Shown in pieces: positions 1 to 11,700 of a stretch of 64,000 bases of DNA. The notes beneath the pieces are model-generated. The model saw only the letters and a program-made list of their open reading frames with translations. It ran no database searches and was not told the origin of the DNA. The DNA is taken from contig CM054182.1 of NCBI GenBank assembly GCA_028829895.1, positions 34,418,879 to 34,482,878 of the forward strand. Direction: 5' to 3'. Position 1 is the first letter of the stretch, and each line of letters opens with the position of its first letter. A program made the position numbers and the translations under genes. Source of the stretch: Sinotaia quadrata. Its lineage: Eukaryota > Mollusca > Gastropoda > Architaenioglossa > Viviparidae.

Positions 1-2464
1 ATCGGTGTCATTTCCCAAGAAAATACCAACATTCATTTCCGCTTGTAGACGGTAGGAGACTACGCTGAGAAGGGGCAGCCACGCTGCTTATGTTGTTCGT
101 TTGGGGTTAAAGGGATGCGCCCTTGTAGTTTGTGAGAAGTTTTAGTCCAACTTTTTCTGGTCTTTCTCGAGTTGTGTGCCAAACAGATGTGGATGATGCC
201 TGTACGGATGCCGCCACCTGGTCCTGTCTTAAGAATGGTTGGTAAAGTTGTCAGTTTTCTTGTTGGCTCCCCCACCAAAAAAAGAAGAAATGTTACCCAC
301 CCACCCTTTGTTAGGATTTATTTCCTTAATATCAACACAGTTGTTGAGTGCCTAATTAGGTTAGTACTTGAAGTGAAACACGTGTACAAGTACTTTTGTT
401 TCGCCGCTCTTCATCGACACTCTAAGCTTGAGCTGAGAGTTAAAATGTGTACACTGAGCTTTCAATAGCAGATACAAATTCAGTAATAGCAAAGAGCACT
501 ATTTATTGTTTACTTTTGGGTCCCCGTTGTTGATGTTTTTTCTATTAACATTATAAACATGCTGTGGGAGGATGCCATTACTGGTACTTGACACAAAAGT
601 TCAAATTATATTTTTTAAATAGTTACTTTATATAAACATGGACTTGAACAATCATGAATATTGATTTGTATTTCTATTTTAGGTAATTGCTTATAATTTT
701 TGTGTTTGATTGCAATTAAATGGTGTGGGATTTCATTCTTGTAAATAGTAAAAAAATAAGAATAAAATATTTTTATTTAAGGTTTGTTTAATGAATAATT
801 TAGTATTTCAGTTATTATTATTTTTGCTTATTTTTCCTCTTTCACATATATATGTATTGTCAAATAAATGATGGTCCTGTACATGGTTTTATGACGAGAC
901 AATTTCACTATGTTTTATCATGTAATAACTGTTACAGACTCTTTTGATAACTAGTCAAAAGGGTTGATTGAATAATTTGACATATATAATTATTAGGAAT
1001 TGTTTTAGTACAATATCCATTTTGTTTTCTTGCTCACCATGTGAAGGAAGCAGTTTGTTGAGTTTAAGCAAGAAGAGGATAAGTATATTTGCTGAAAAAG
1101 TACTTTCAGCAACATAGCTAACTTATAGGCCCAGGGGACAAGCACCTGTTTTATATCTTAAAATTCATGTGACTAGCCACAGCCTGATGAGGCCCCAACC
1201 GGGATGCAAATAATTCATATTTATAACTTTTTACCATCTGTTTAGCTGAGTTGCTAAAGATTCAAAATATTCAAAGCTGAATGATATAGTAGCCTATTTA
1301 ATATGTGTTCAGTATACTTAAAGTGACTTAGTCACTTGAGTTACTTATTTTAGTGACATATTTCTAAATCCCCCTTATTTTCTGTTTATAGCATTATTTA
1401 ATCTGTTCTACATAACACGTTACATTTAATGTGTTGAATAGATCATTCACTCTCTGTTCAATCCAAATTCCCTTGTTTAAATACACCCATTGTATTTTTT
1501 GCTGCTGTTATAGGGCATCCATTGTAGTTATTGTTTATAGATGAATAAACAATTATTTTTTTAGTGAGGGGGTGATTTGTGTTGGTTGTTTTTAGTTGGC
1601 AATAATGCAAACTGCCTTACAAATTTCACTAATTTAAAAGTTATAATTCTAAGTACTATTTTTGCAATCAAAATGTTGAGTTCTTTTTCTGCTACACCTA
1701 TTTATTATTGTTTGTTAGGTTTTTGTTGTTGTTGTTCCCCCCTTCCCAACCAAGTGGACTAAATTGTAACATACCTGTTATTCTACAGAGGTAGGTTTTT
1801 CCCCTCCTTTATAACAAACTAGGTAGTTCTTTAATATTTTTTTTAACAGTTCTGTTTACTTACAATTAAATCAATGATAGTAGAAACAAAATACTTTCTA
1901 GCATTAGAACACCTGACTCTCAAAGTAAAACTCATGCATTGGTTTCTGCCTAGTACATGCTACCCAATCGCTGGTCAATGTAAGCACAATAATTATCTTT
2001 CCATTTTGACTGTTTGATTTGTTTTGTTTATTGTGCCCAAAGTGCATGTTTAAATACAAGAGATACCGATCTTTAATAGTTAAATTTTTACTGAGGGAAG
2101 ATTTAATATGAATAAACTACAATTATTTTTAGTTCCACAAATAAATAACAAAATGGTACTTGTGTATGCAGAATGTGACAGTGATTATTAAGGAATGTTG
2201 TTTGTTTGGGGGTTTGTTGTTGTTGGTTTTGTTGTTTTTTTTTGTGGGTTTTTTGGTTTGTGCTGTATGAGTTGAACTCTAGATACGCTTGAGACTTGAG
2301 TTAATTAGACGAATTGGCGGGCAAGAGGTTTGCCATGATTGTAAAAAAATATAATGTGGAACGTATTGTGCAAGGCATAATGACTTCACGATTCATGTTT
2401 CAGTTTCATAAATACAGTACTAACTGACCTAAATTACTTTAGCTTACGTTCACTCTCTTATTTG
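1..2464. other. Upstream non-coding DNA
   Basis: Bases 1-430 are GC-richer and contain many CpG; a 98-codon plus-strand frame there lacks splice or domain support. From 480 to 2280 the DNA is T-rich and CpG-poor with G/T-rich runs near 2205-2260. No gene is recognised. The 1-430 stretch could be a distal promoter, an alternative first exon or an old repeat. Confidence 0.4.
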
Positions 2465-2609
2465 ATTGAATGTCATTTTTACTGTGGCAAAGGAGCTAAC
2501 ATACTATATTAATTGAATGTCATTTTTACTGCGGCAAAGGAGCTAACATACTATATTAATTGAATGTCATTTTTACTGCGGCAAAGGAACTAACATACTA
2601 TATTAATTG
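2465..2609. repeat. 47-bp tandem repeat, three copies
   Basis: A unit beginning attgaatgtcatttttactg and ending catactatatta starts at 2465, 2512 and 2559 with only one to two differences per copy (tgtggc/tgcggc, gagct/gaact), plus four bases of a fourth copy. It is a recent minisatellite. Confidence 0.95.
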
Positions 2610-3301
2610 TGATTGACATTATTAAATCCAACGCAAATTCAGACTTTTCCGTAAATATTAGGGCAAAGATTACCCCGCCTCATAGTCATACAACTCAGAT
2701 TTATTTCTTGAAGAACCATATTGAAAGATACTGGTATCGTTCTGTCTTTGAGTTGAAGAACAATTAGAACGTTTTTCTTTTAAAACGTAAATTTTAAACA
2801 TAAAATTGAGTTGTAAAACCCTCCCCTCTTTCATGATAGAGAATATCCACTAACGAATTTATTTTATTCTTTTATAAATAATAGTTGCAGCTTTTTTTTT
2901 TTATATAGTTATGAGTATATATAGGAAAATTAATATGCTTTTGTGCTTATTATTTACCATAACAACCGTGCGATTTATTTCTAATCATTTGGTCTCAGAT
3001 CTCAGAAAATGGTAATTATTGTATTGGCAAAAGGTATTCAATTTCAATTTCAATAGAGCGTAAACAAACATGAAGAACGTTGTGCCAGCAATAGTTCTTA
3101 GCTACATTACCAGAACGTAATCGCAAGATTTCTTACAATGCTGCTTTCAGTTTCAGCTTACAAAGTTTCTTTTACGACACTACACAACACTCACATTTTA
3201 CTCTCGGTCTTCTTAACAATGTAAAGTTTTCTGCTAGCTTATTATTAATTTTGTTATTGCCTTTCTCTCATTCATCTTCGAAATTATCATCAGACCCTAG
3301 T

Positions 3302-3344
<43 letters not shown>

Positions 3345-5740
3345 TACGCACGCATTCCTTTATCTTGATTATTACGATAAGTAAAAAGAGCAGCATCTCT
3401 TAAGTTAGTGCGGGCCTCCTTCAAAGAAACAAAGCAGAAACGCAAGGGCTGTTAGCCGTGTCCGGGACCTAGATTGGGTAGTATCCAAACATAGGCAACA
3501 ACCTTGCACTTCTCTGATAAAAAGCCGCCGGTGTCGCATTTCACTCGAGCGTCGTGATTCACCCTATCCGCAACGGGTTTGGCCAAGTGGCCAATACTTC
3601 TTCCAATGAAACAAAATGTGGTATTGTGCTATCTTTGATCTTGGTTTTAATTGCTAATGATGAACCCTTTCTAATCGTCTAACTTAACCTAAGGGTGCTA
3701 GTACATATCTAGGTATCCTATTTGTACATGATAAATTGTTTGTACTTGCACATAATCCTGTTTATAAGCTACTGAAAACTTACGAACGAAGTAACTGTTT
3801 TAGTTTTATAAAAGTTAAACAAAATGATACCTTCACCAAAAGTAATAATTTCACCACTTCCGAATATGGATGGTAAAACTTTAATTGACTTCCACAGCCG
3901 TCAGTTTAAAACTTGTGTGTGCACACGGTAACATTTAAAGTTTAATATATATTCTGTAAATGCCAGATTTGAATATACATATTATAGTTTATACACATGT
4001 ACAAAGCGGGGGGGGGGGAACATCTAAAGGTATTTTATCAGGAATTGCTCTGTGAAGTACTACCTGCCACATAACTGTGGTTCTTTGTAACAAGCAAAAT
4101 AGTATTAGTGGTATCTCCCAAGACAGAAAGTTTATTAGTGAGCATAATTTTTCACAGCCTGTTTCCAGCAGTCTTTTTTGTTTGTTGACTGATTAATGGT
4201 TGCTGATAATTCATGATTGATTTTACTAATAATTCCTTATTAATATATTTGTTCGCTGATATACTACTACCGCCATTTAAGATCTCTCTTGTAGATTCTT
4301 AATGTTTGTACGGATGTACATACTCCAACGAGGTTCCCCACCTCCCCGCTGCGTTAGTTGTCTTTGGATAGTAGGGCGTGCATTTATTTATTGTACACAT
4401 TCTTGTACTGCGTAACGATTTGCTGGCGGGTCTTGTAATACACTTAATTAGCATTTCATTAACCTAATCAAGTCTCATTTCGGAACCAATAGATGCACAT
4501 GACCCGCGAGTACGCTGCTGTACTGTTAAACACAACATTCAATACATAGATGTGAAATTACTTTAGAAACCAATTCAGCTAATCGAGTCCGTGTTACGAT
4601 TTCCAGGACGGGGAAGAGCAGTACGTTTCCATAGAAACATGGGGGAATTTCAAGCACTCGTCGATCAATCTGTAGTAGTGACTGTACTTTTGATATCTCT
4701 CTCCCCACCCCCCCTCCGTCTCGATGGTTTCACACAACCTTACAAGCTCCCAATCCCTTCTTGTTTGTGGCAATAAACCATTTCATTGTCGTTGGTACAT
4801 AAGACTGGGCTTGTGCTGAAAAAAAGCTAACAGATTCTCAGACATCCAGTATTAGTGCTAGACAAGCAGAAGTACAAATTTTCCGACGGCGACCTCATTA
4901 TCTGGACACGTTCCATAGCGAGCGACTACACACGGGTGTTTTTTTTTTTTTTAGAAAAAAACTTTGTATATAAATGATTTTTGTGCATGTGGGTTTTCGA
5001 TTGTTGCAGTGGCTGGCTGCGTATTTTTTCTTCCCAATGTTTTTCGTTTGTACTGTCCTGCCTCGCGTATTCTACATCAGATATTTTGTCATAGTTTCGT
5101 TTTTTCTTTCTTAAGATAATGCATCTCTCATTGATTACAAAGGCTCTTATATTAAACTATAAATAAAAAAAGGGTCTATATTATTTCATGGAAACTACTT
5201 TTAACTAAATGTATCTTAGCAGCACAAAGAAATAGTATTTGCCTTTCATTATAAACAATTTTTGTAAAACTTTTCATTATAAAACTTGTCTCAATATCAG
5301 TTTGCGCAGAATTTGTAGGTTTCAGTAGAAAAATAACGCATCAGTGACGAATGTTGGTGCATTTACTGCTAATCTTAGTAGTGACTTGCTGTGGCTACTA
5401 CATTTTGTTCCTAACGTGCTGTCACAGCACATGCATTTACATTCATGCAGATTGGTTCCCAAGGCAACGTCTAGCGTCTAGAACGTGTAGGTTTCAAGCT
5501 AGTGATGAAAACAGAAAACGAGTGCAAAGTCTTTCTCTCTTTACCAGTTACTCTCCCTCACACCCACCCACGCACAAACAAATTTATTTAATAAGATTCT
5601 TTAAATAGTTTAGTATCATCTATATCTTACATATAAATTAAAGCTGCTATATAATGAGGAATTTATAGATCAGAATGTGACTTAAATGCTATCCTGTTTT
5701 GTACAGTCTTAGATTCAAAGAGTACAAGAGTAAACTACGT
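2610..5740. other. Intergenic DNA with CpG, no gene seen
   Basis: Mixed AT-rich and CpG-containing sequence. It holds a (CT)n tract at 3304-3341, an 11-G run at 4008-4018 and pyrimidine runs. A 3400-3600 block is CpG-rich and unique-looking, but no coding or RNA gene can be assigned. Confidence 0.4.
3304..3341. repeat. (CT)n microsatellite
   Basis: About 19 uninterrupted CT units, bounded by ttcg and acatacg. The complementary GA strand could bind GAGA-type factors if this is promoter DNA; that is speculative. Confidence 0.95.
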
Positions 5741-6480
5741 GCTTGTGCGCCCTCCCGGTCCTTTTTCCCCTCTCACACCCTTCCAAGATCACAGACACAT
5801 CACTAGAAAATATATTTCCAGTTCGCTATTTAACAAATCTGGAGTGGTCATCCTTGCCTGCTTGTACTACATTGCCATCTGGCAGCCAGCAGCAGGGACG
5901 GTCAGCTAGCTCTCAGCCAAAAGCAAAGCAATTGTGAACGAAACAAGGGGTGGGCGAGAGGCCGAAGGAAGAAGACATTAGCTGACTGGTGCCTGTGTGT
6001 ATGCATGCGTGCGCCGTGTTTCACATTGTAGTATTGATCTTCGGAGTTGTGCTTGGAGCCTGTTAGTTTTTGGAGTGTTTCTTTCAATGAGCCACTAGCT
6101 GGAACCGAAGCGGCCATCTCACATCTTTCGCTGACTTTTTTAAAATCCTCTGACCACGAGCTTCGCAAGTGTTATACACGAAAGATGTCGGTTATTGTGA
6201 ATGGTCCATTAATTAATCTGGCTGACAGCCAACGCTGCTGCTTGATCGGCGTGACAGTCTAGTGTTGCCGTTGTGTTCAGTGACACAGACAAGACCAACT
6301 TGGGCTTACAGCATTAACACAGAGCGCAAAAAAAAAAAAAAGAGAGAGGGGGGGCAGCAGCTTTCCTGTACATCACATTGACACTGTCGACATTATTCAG
6401 GACATGGAGGGAAGATAGATTGAAAATTTTGATAAATGTTACCGCTGAGATCAATTCTGAGGCGTTAATTCTGTGATCTG
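5741..6480 (+). promoter_or_regulatory. Candidate promoter/5'UTR region of Rbfox
   Basis: A GC- and CpG-richer block (gaacgaaac, gtgggcgagaggccgaag, gtgcgccgtg, gaagcggccatc, cttgatcggcgtgacag) immediately before DNA becomes CpG-poor. Exon 1 at 8561 needs an upstream exon, and this is the nearest plausible place. A good donor, TTACC|gtaagt, occurs at 6754. No TATA box or start site can be fixed from sequence alone. Confidence 0.35.
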
Positions 6481-8212
6481 GAAGTGGTTTTCCAGTTAGA
6501 CAAAACTTCAGTATTCACAATTATCATCAGCTGTGGCTGTGTCACAGCTGGCATAACATAACATTTCTGGATAATAACAACGATGATAAAAACAGTGTTT
6601 GCTGCACCTATGGCAATGCCACAACTGGGGCTTCAGAAAGTGCTGCTTGCAAAGGTCAGAATCGCAAAATGAGTACTTTTTGTACACACTTGCATTCGTT
6701 AGTTTTCTTATGAACATGTTTAAGTTGAGTTGTAGAGATGCCTTGGGATTACCGTAAGTGTAATGAAGGTAGTCCTGACAGCATTCTTGGTGCATTCAAT
6801 ATGGCTGCTAGGGTGAGAAAAGTGTTCATCAGCCAAGTATTGCCCTATTTTATTTGCCATGTCTGTGCACATAAGATGCGCTTGCAGCAGACTTGATTCT
6901 GATATTGATGCCACCACCTTGTGCCTCCTGATGTTGACCATTTATTGATTTTTCACCAAGTCTGCCATTAATGAACACAATTTGAATAAAATTTGATAAA
7001 ATAATTATTTTCATCCATATTCACTATTTTCCAGTCAAAATAGAAAATTAATTTATATGTGCTTGTTTGTGATTCTGAACCTTGGTGTGTTATTTATATT
7101 TAAAGTTCTTTTATTCATTAATACCAGTTAATAGTACTATAACATTTACTTATTATACACTTATGCACAAATTTATCAAAATAAGCTTGTCAGAATGTCA
7201 CAAGTGTTTATAACTACCACTTTTATGGACCCCAATGGAGATCAGGAAATAATGGCAGTAATTCACTGCATGCCTTATGTTGACTTTCACTTAATTACAT
7301 TTCTGACATTTCCAGTTCTCTTAATTCACATTGAATTTGTTGAAATACCCACACATTACACATTTAGTGAGCATTACTAATAGTTGTCATTATCTTGGAT
7401 GTTTAGTCATATTTGGAAATTAGCAACTAAGTGTTATTTTCAGAAAAATGTACACCATTTCAAACTCTGCGAATAAGTGCATTTATTTCATATCCATTGT
7501 AAATTCTGTGCGAGTGGTCATCAGAAGATGTGGGTGAGTTATCAGTAACTCTTTGAAGAAACTATGTTCTATCTTCAATTTTAAGCCATAGATTCTACTT
7601 CAAATTCAGTATATTCTTGCTTGTAACTATGCCATAACAGTACAATTCTAGAAAAGCTTTAAAAACCATATAATGCTTTTTTTATTTGTCATCTGTATTC
7701 CAGTAATATTTTTTTAACATGCAGTATTTGTACAGTTTTGTTATTAATTTTAAGTTGTATTAAAAGAAAAACTTCACTTACTGTAATAGTTTACTACTTT
7801 GCTACTTAGTGTAAGTTTTTAATTTTGAATATACATAAATACAAATATATTTGTTTAGAGATACATGTGCTACAGATTTTTAATGTGTTTAGTTAAATTG
7901 GTCGTTTTTGTCCTCTTCTTCACTCTCACTAAGTTTCATTATCACCTTTTCAGTCATTATCAGTAATAGTAATGATATAGTATTACTATATGCACATACT
8001 TGGATCAAAAATCTTTTATCAGATTGAACCTCTTCATTATTTGTCATTTTAGAATTTATTGCTAAATTTGTTATTTCACTTTCAAGTTTCATAATCAATC
8101 TGATATTTAAAAACTACTTTCTAAAACTAAAGTAAAAGTTAAAAATTTAATAAATATGCACTGATATTTTGATGTAATACTTAAAAGTCTTTTGGTTCAA
8201 CACAACACAACA

Positions 8213-8296
<84 letters not shown>

Positions 8297-8560
8297 CAAA
8301 TATTAACTTTAAATAAATGCAGTTTAGTATTGTTGATGTATCTATATATATTATATGCAAATACAAACACATATATAGCTAGCTAGTCCTTACATAATAA
8401 AATTATGTTTATTATCCCACCTGGCATTTTATGTTTAATAGGAGGGAGGGCAAAGCTTAATCATTCTACATTTTATATCATCAAGGGAATTCTGAAACAA
8501 TAGTATTCACTAGTAGTAGCAACATAAATTAACATTATTTATGCTTGCTTTTTGTTTTAG
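6481..8560 (+). other. Probable first intron upstream of exon 1
   Basis: CpG-poor, AT-rich DNA ending in the exon 1 acceptor. Two overlapping minus-strand open frames (6508-6795 and 6720-6941, 95 and 73 codons) suggest a decayed coding remnant, but no family is recognised. A long CA tract lies at 8214-8294. Confidence 0.4.
8214..8294. repeat. (CA)n microsatellite before exon 1
   Basis: About 40 CA units on the sense strand, ending 266 nt before the exon 1 acceptor. Transcribed CA repeats bind hnRNP L-type proteins. Open frames on both strands through it are artefacts. Confidence 0.97.
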
Positions 8561-8563
8561 CAC

Positions 8564-8770
8564 ATGGTGCAGAATCAGATGACGCCCACTTATGCCTACC
8601 CACAGACAGGCCTGGAGGAGTACCACCATCAGGTGGTCAGCCCAGTGTCAGCAGGTTCAGGGATTGGGGTGGTTGTGTCTAGTGTGTCCTCAGAAGGTGG
8701 AGCACCTGCCATATATAGCACGCCTGCTGCTGTCACCGTCACTGCCAATGGTGCTGTGGAGCAGCAGACG
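8564..8770 (+). CDS. rbfox: Rbfox coding exon 1 (N-terminus, residues 1-69)
   Basis: Exon runs 8561-8770 after the acceptor tttttgttttag, and the first in-frame ATG is at 8564. The product starts MVQNQMTPTYAYPQTGLEEY, which resembles the RBFOX2 MVQP...PQNG..EY segment, and ends ...GAVEQQT. The donor is ACG|gtaagg and leaves phase 0. The region is Tyr/Pro/Val-rich and low in complexity, as expected for an Rbfox N-terminal transactivation region. Because CAC precedes the ATG directly after the acceptor, an upstream exon could extend the frame; the ATG is the start only if that exon is non-coding. Two UGCAUG motifs lie in the downstream intron at 8811 and 8900. Confidence 0.85.
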
Positions 8771-11700
8771 GTAAGGACACGGCCTTTCAATGTACGTCAT
8801 ATTTCTTCATTGCATGCCTAGATGTGCTTCATGGTGGATGCCAACAGTACCCTTTAGGTGTTGAGTGTAAAATTCCCTAGCCACTCACTTGAAAATTTAT
8901 GCATGCATTCAGTGCAGCCTGAAGTATGTTGTGTGTATTTTTGTTTTGTTGGAAAGGTTGCATTAAAGATTTTATAAATGATTTTTTATTTATTTTAGAC
9001 ATAAAAACATTTTACATCCAGTTTTGTCAGCAGTTAACAAAATTTCTCCAAGACAAATTCAGTATAAATATAATCTTATTTTAATTGATGGTATCTGACC
9101 TCACCTGTCGGGTATATATGCTAGTTTATAGTACACATTAACCATGTCTACAAGTAAATTGAAGTATATTGAAAATTCAGTATGAAATACATATAGGCTC
9201 AGATTTATGCCATGGTTACATTCAGCCTCATCTGAAGTGATGTAAATCGAGGAAGAATTGTAATGTATTTAAATTAGATACGATCCTTCACTACTAAAAT
9301 TAAACCATAAGAGTTAATGTAATTGCTTTTTATATTAAATCTTTGTGGTTATTTTATGAATTATGAGATATGAATAATTTATATACACTGTATATATAAT
9401 ATAAGTAATAAAATTAAAAAATGTTTTCATACTTTGGTCCTGTAGAGCCATCTTTGGAATATGTAGTAACATCACTGTCTGCACTCCAATGGTGTTCTGT
9501 GATAGTGGTGTAATTAGGGTGGGACTGGTGGAGAGTTGACCAGTTTTCTCTATGGGTTCTTTGGTCTTAGAAAAGAGCTGCAATAATGACATTTGGTTAT
9601 CCTTTTAGCAGAAGGTTACGTTCAGGGTCTTGCACACCTGTGAATGTAGCTCACCAGATTCTAAATGACTAATAATGTCCATTTTCACTTTAGTTGTTAT
9701 AGATTAGTGGCTTTTTTAACATGCGTGCACAAGCTCACCACTGCACAGTATATTTAAATGCTAAGGCACTACTGGAAATTATTAAAATATAAGGCACAAC
9801 TCATAATACTTGCATTGGTAGACAATGAGAAAACCAGTTACACTGGCACTGGCACTAGTGTCACCTAGATACCCCTATACTGTGCTTCATTTACGCTTGC
9901 ATTTTGAAGGTTTCTTTTTTTAATTATTCTTTTTTAAAAGGGCATTTATAGCGTCATAAAATGGGGTCTGTCTTTACAGTTTTCAGAATAGTGTATTTGT
10001 TTTCAGTGGATTTCATCCCTGCATATAAAATGCAAATAAAATATATGCTTAGGTCAAGGATAAACAAACATTGCAGAGTTACTTTATGAATTAATTCCTT
10101 AATTATCACCAAAAGTTTGAGTTGTGAAGTATTAGTTTTATCAAAATTCGTTTGCATCATAGGCACCCACTTTCGTGCAACTTTACTACTAATACTATAC
10201 ACATAATAGCTTTCTTTTTTTTTTCTCTTTGGAGGAGGTGGGGGACATAGGACAATTTATCATAAGAAATTTTGTTGTAAGTTTCCACATTTTGGTGACA
10301 CAAGTTGTAGGTAGAGGTTCATTTTGTTTTGTTGTAAAAACTGCTTTAAATTCTTTATTTCATTCTTTTTTCTTTCCTTTGAAAAAAATCAACAAATCAT
10401 TCCTGTAATTGTGTAAATAAAATATTCGGTTAATGAAAAAGATGTTGAATAACAAAATTATTCATTAAGACTTCAGTCCTGCTTCGTGGATGTTATTTAT
10501 ATAGGGTAATTTGCACTTTTAAAAATGCTTCACCTCATTTTTATAATTATTCTTTTATTTTAATGTTATTTCTCATTTTAATTATTAATTTTTATGTTTT
10601 AGTATGGAAGCATTTAGCCATTTGTACTGTTATTATTCTTCTCTCTGTTCACAAGACATAGCAAAGATTATATACTTCTTGTTTGTTTTTTCGTTTTACT
10701 GGAAATTATTGCATGCTATCCTGCTTCATTGTTTGATAACAATTTTGAATTATTTTTTGTTAGTGTTGTATTAGTTTGCACATTAGCTTTGTTCTCTGAG
10801 ATAGATTTTCAGGCTGTTAAAATCCTTTCCTCTGCACCCTTCCCTCAAAATAAGTAAATGATTTTTTTAAATACATTTATATTCCCAAATTTATGTTCAT
10901 TATGTACACCAATAATGCATTTATTTTATGTTGTATTTAATGTTGGTCCAAAAAAATGACCGTTGTGTTATATTACATTTACACAATTTGTTACAGTAAT
11001 TCTTAAACAAAAGCACAATTCAAATCATAAATTTCTTTTCAAAAGTTTCTTTCAGAATGTCTTTTGTGCATAATCACACACACACGCACTGCACACACAC
11101 AGATCTGTATGTATTGGCATTATATTGTAAATTTGCTGATACAAAGTACTAAAATGAAGGTGGGTGGGGACTGTTAAAACTATTCCTTTAACATTTTACA
11201 TGAGCATTTTTACAACAGTTTGTGATTTTATGGTCACAAGAGTTGATCGTTTTTTTTATTTTTTATTATGAAACTAGTTATTTATATCATATTTAGAGTA
11301 TCCTTAGTTTCTTTTTCCTTTTATGTTTGTAGTTACTAATACTAGTATTAATATTATAAAAGACAGTGAGTTAAATTTATTATTTTAGTTGGTATTGTTT
11401 TATCTAGTAAAGGATCTGTGATTTAATGGTGTGTCCCTTCCCCCCCCCCCCCCCCATCCCACAAAAAGAGAAAAGGAGGAGAAAAACAATGAATTAACAT
11501 AAATAACCTTTCAGATTATTTTCTACTTCTGGAACAGTAGAAGTAAGTCCAATAATGTAGTATAATACTTTGATAAACAGATCTTATTGTCATATTGTTT
11601 TAACTGTACTTTTTGAAAGTTTTTTTCTACACATCTGATGTGGCAAATTTGTTAGCCAGCAGTATAACTTTCTAGAATTTTGAAAATCACCAAACAATCC

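Noticed and set aside
172..468. 98-codon frame starting MCAKQMWMMPVRMPPPGPVL
   Set aside because: CpG-rich and superficially coding-like, but no domain, splice context or homologue recognised; a comparable frame exists on the other strand.
3540..3600. TGGCCAAGTGG, A-box-like, in a CpG-rich block
   Set aside because: No B box at the right distance and no tRNA fold; not called as tRNA or SINE.
6754..6759. Donor-like TTACC|gtaagt as the end of a 5'UTR exon
   Set aside because: Good match to a donor but no supporting exon structure or start site; mentioned only as a possibility under the promoter region.
8181..8386. Open frames through the CA repeat on both strands
   Set aside because: Poly-Thr-His and poly-Cys-Val frames are microsatellite artefacts.
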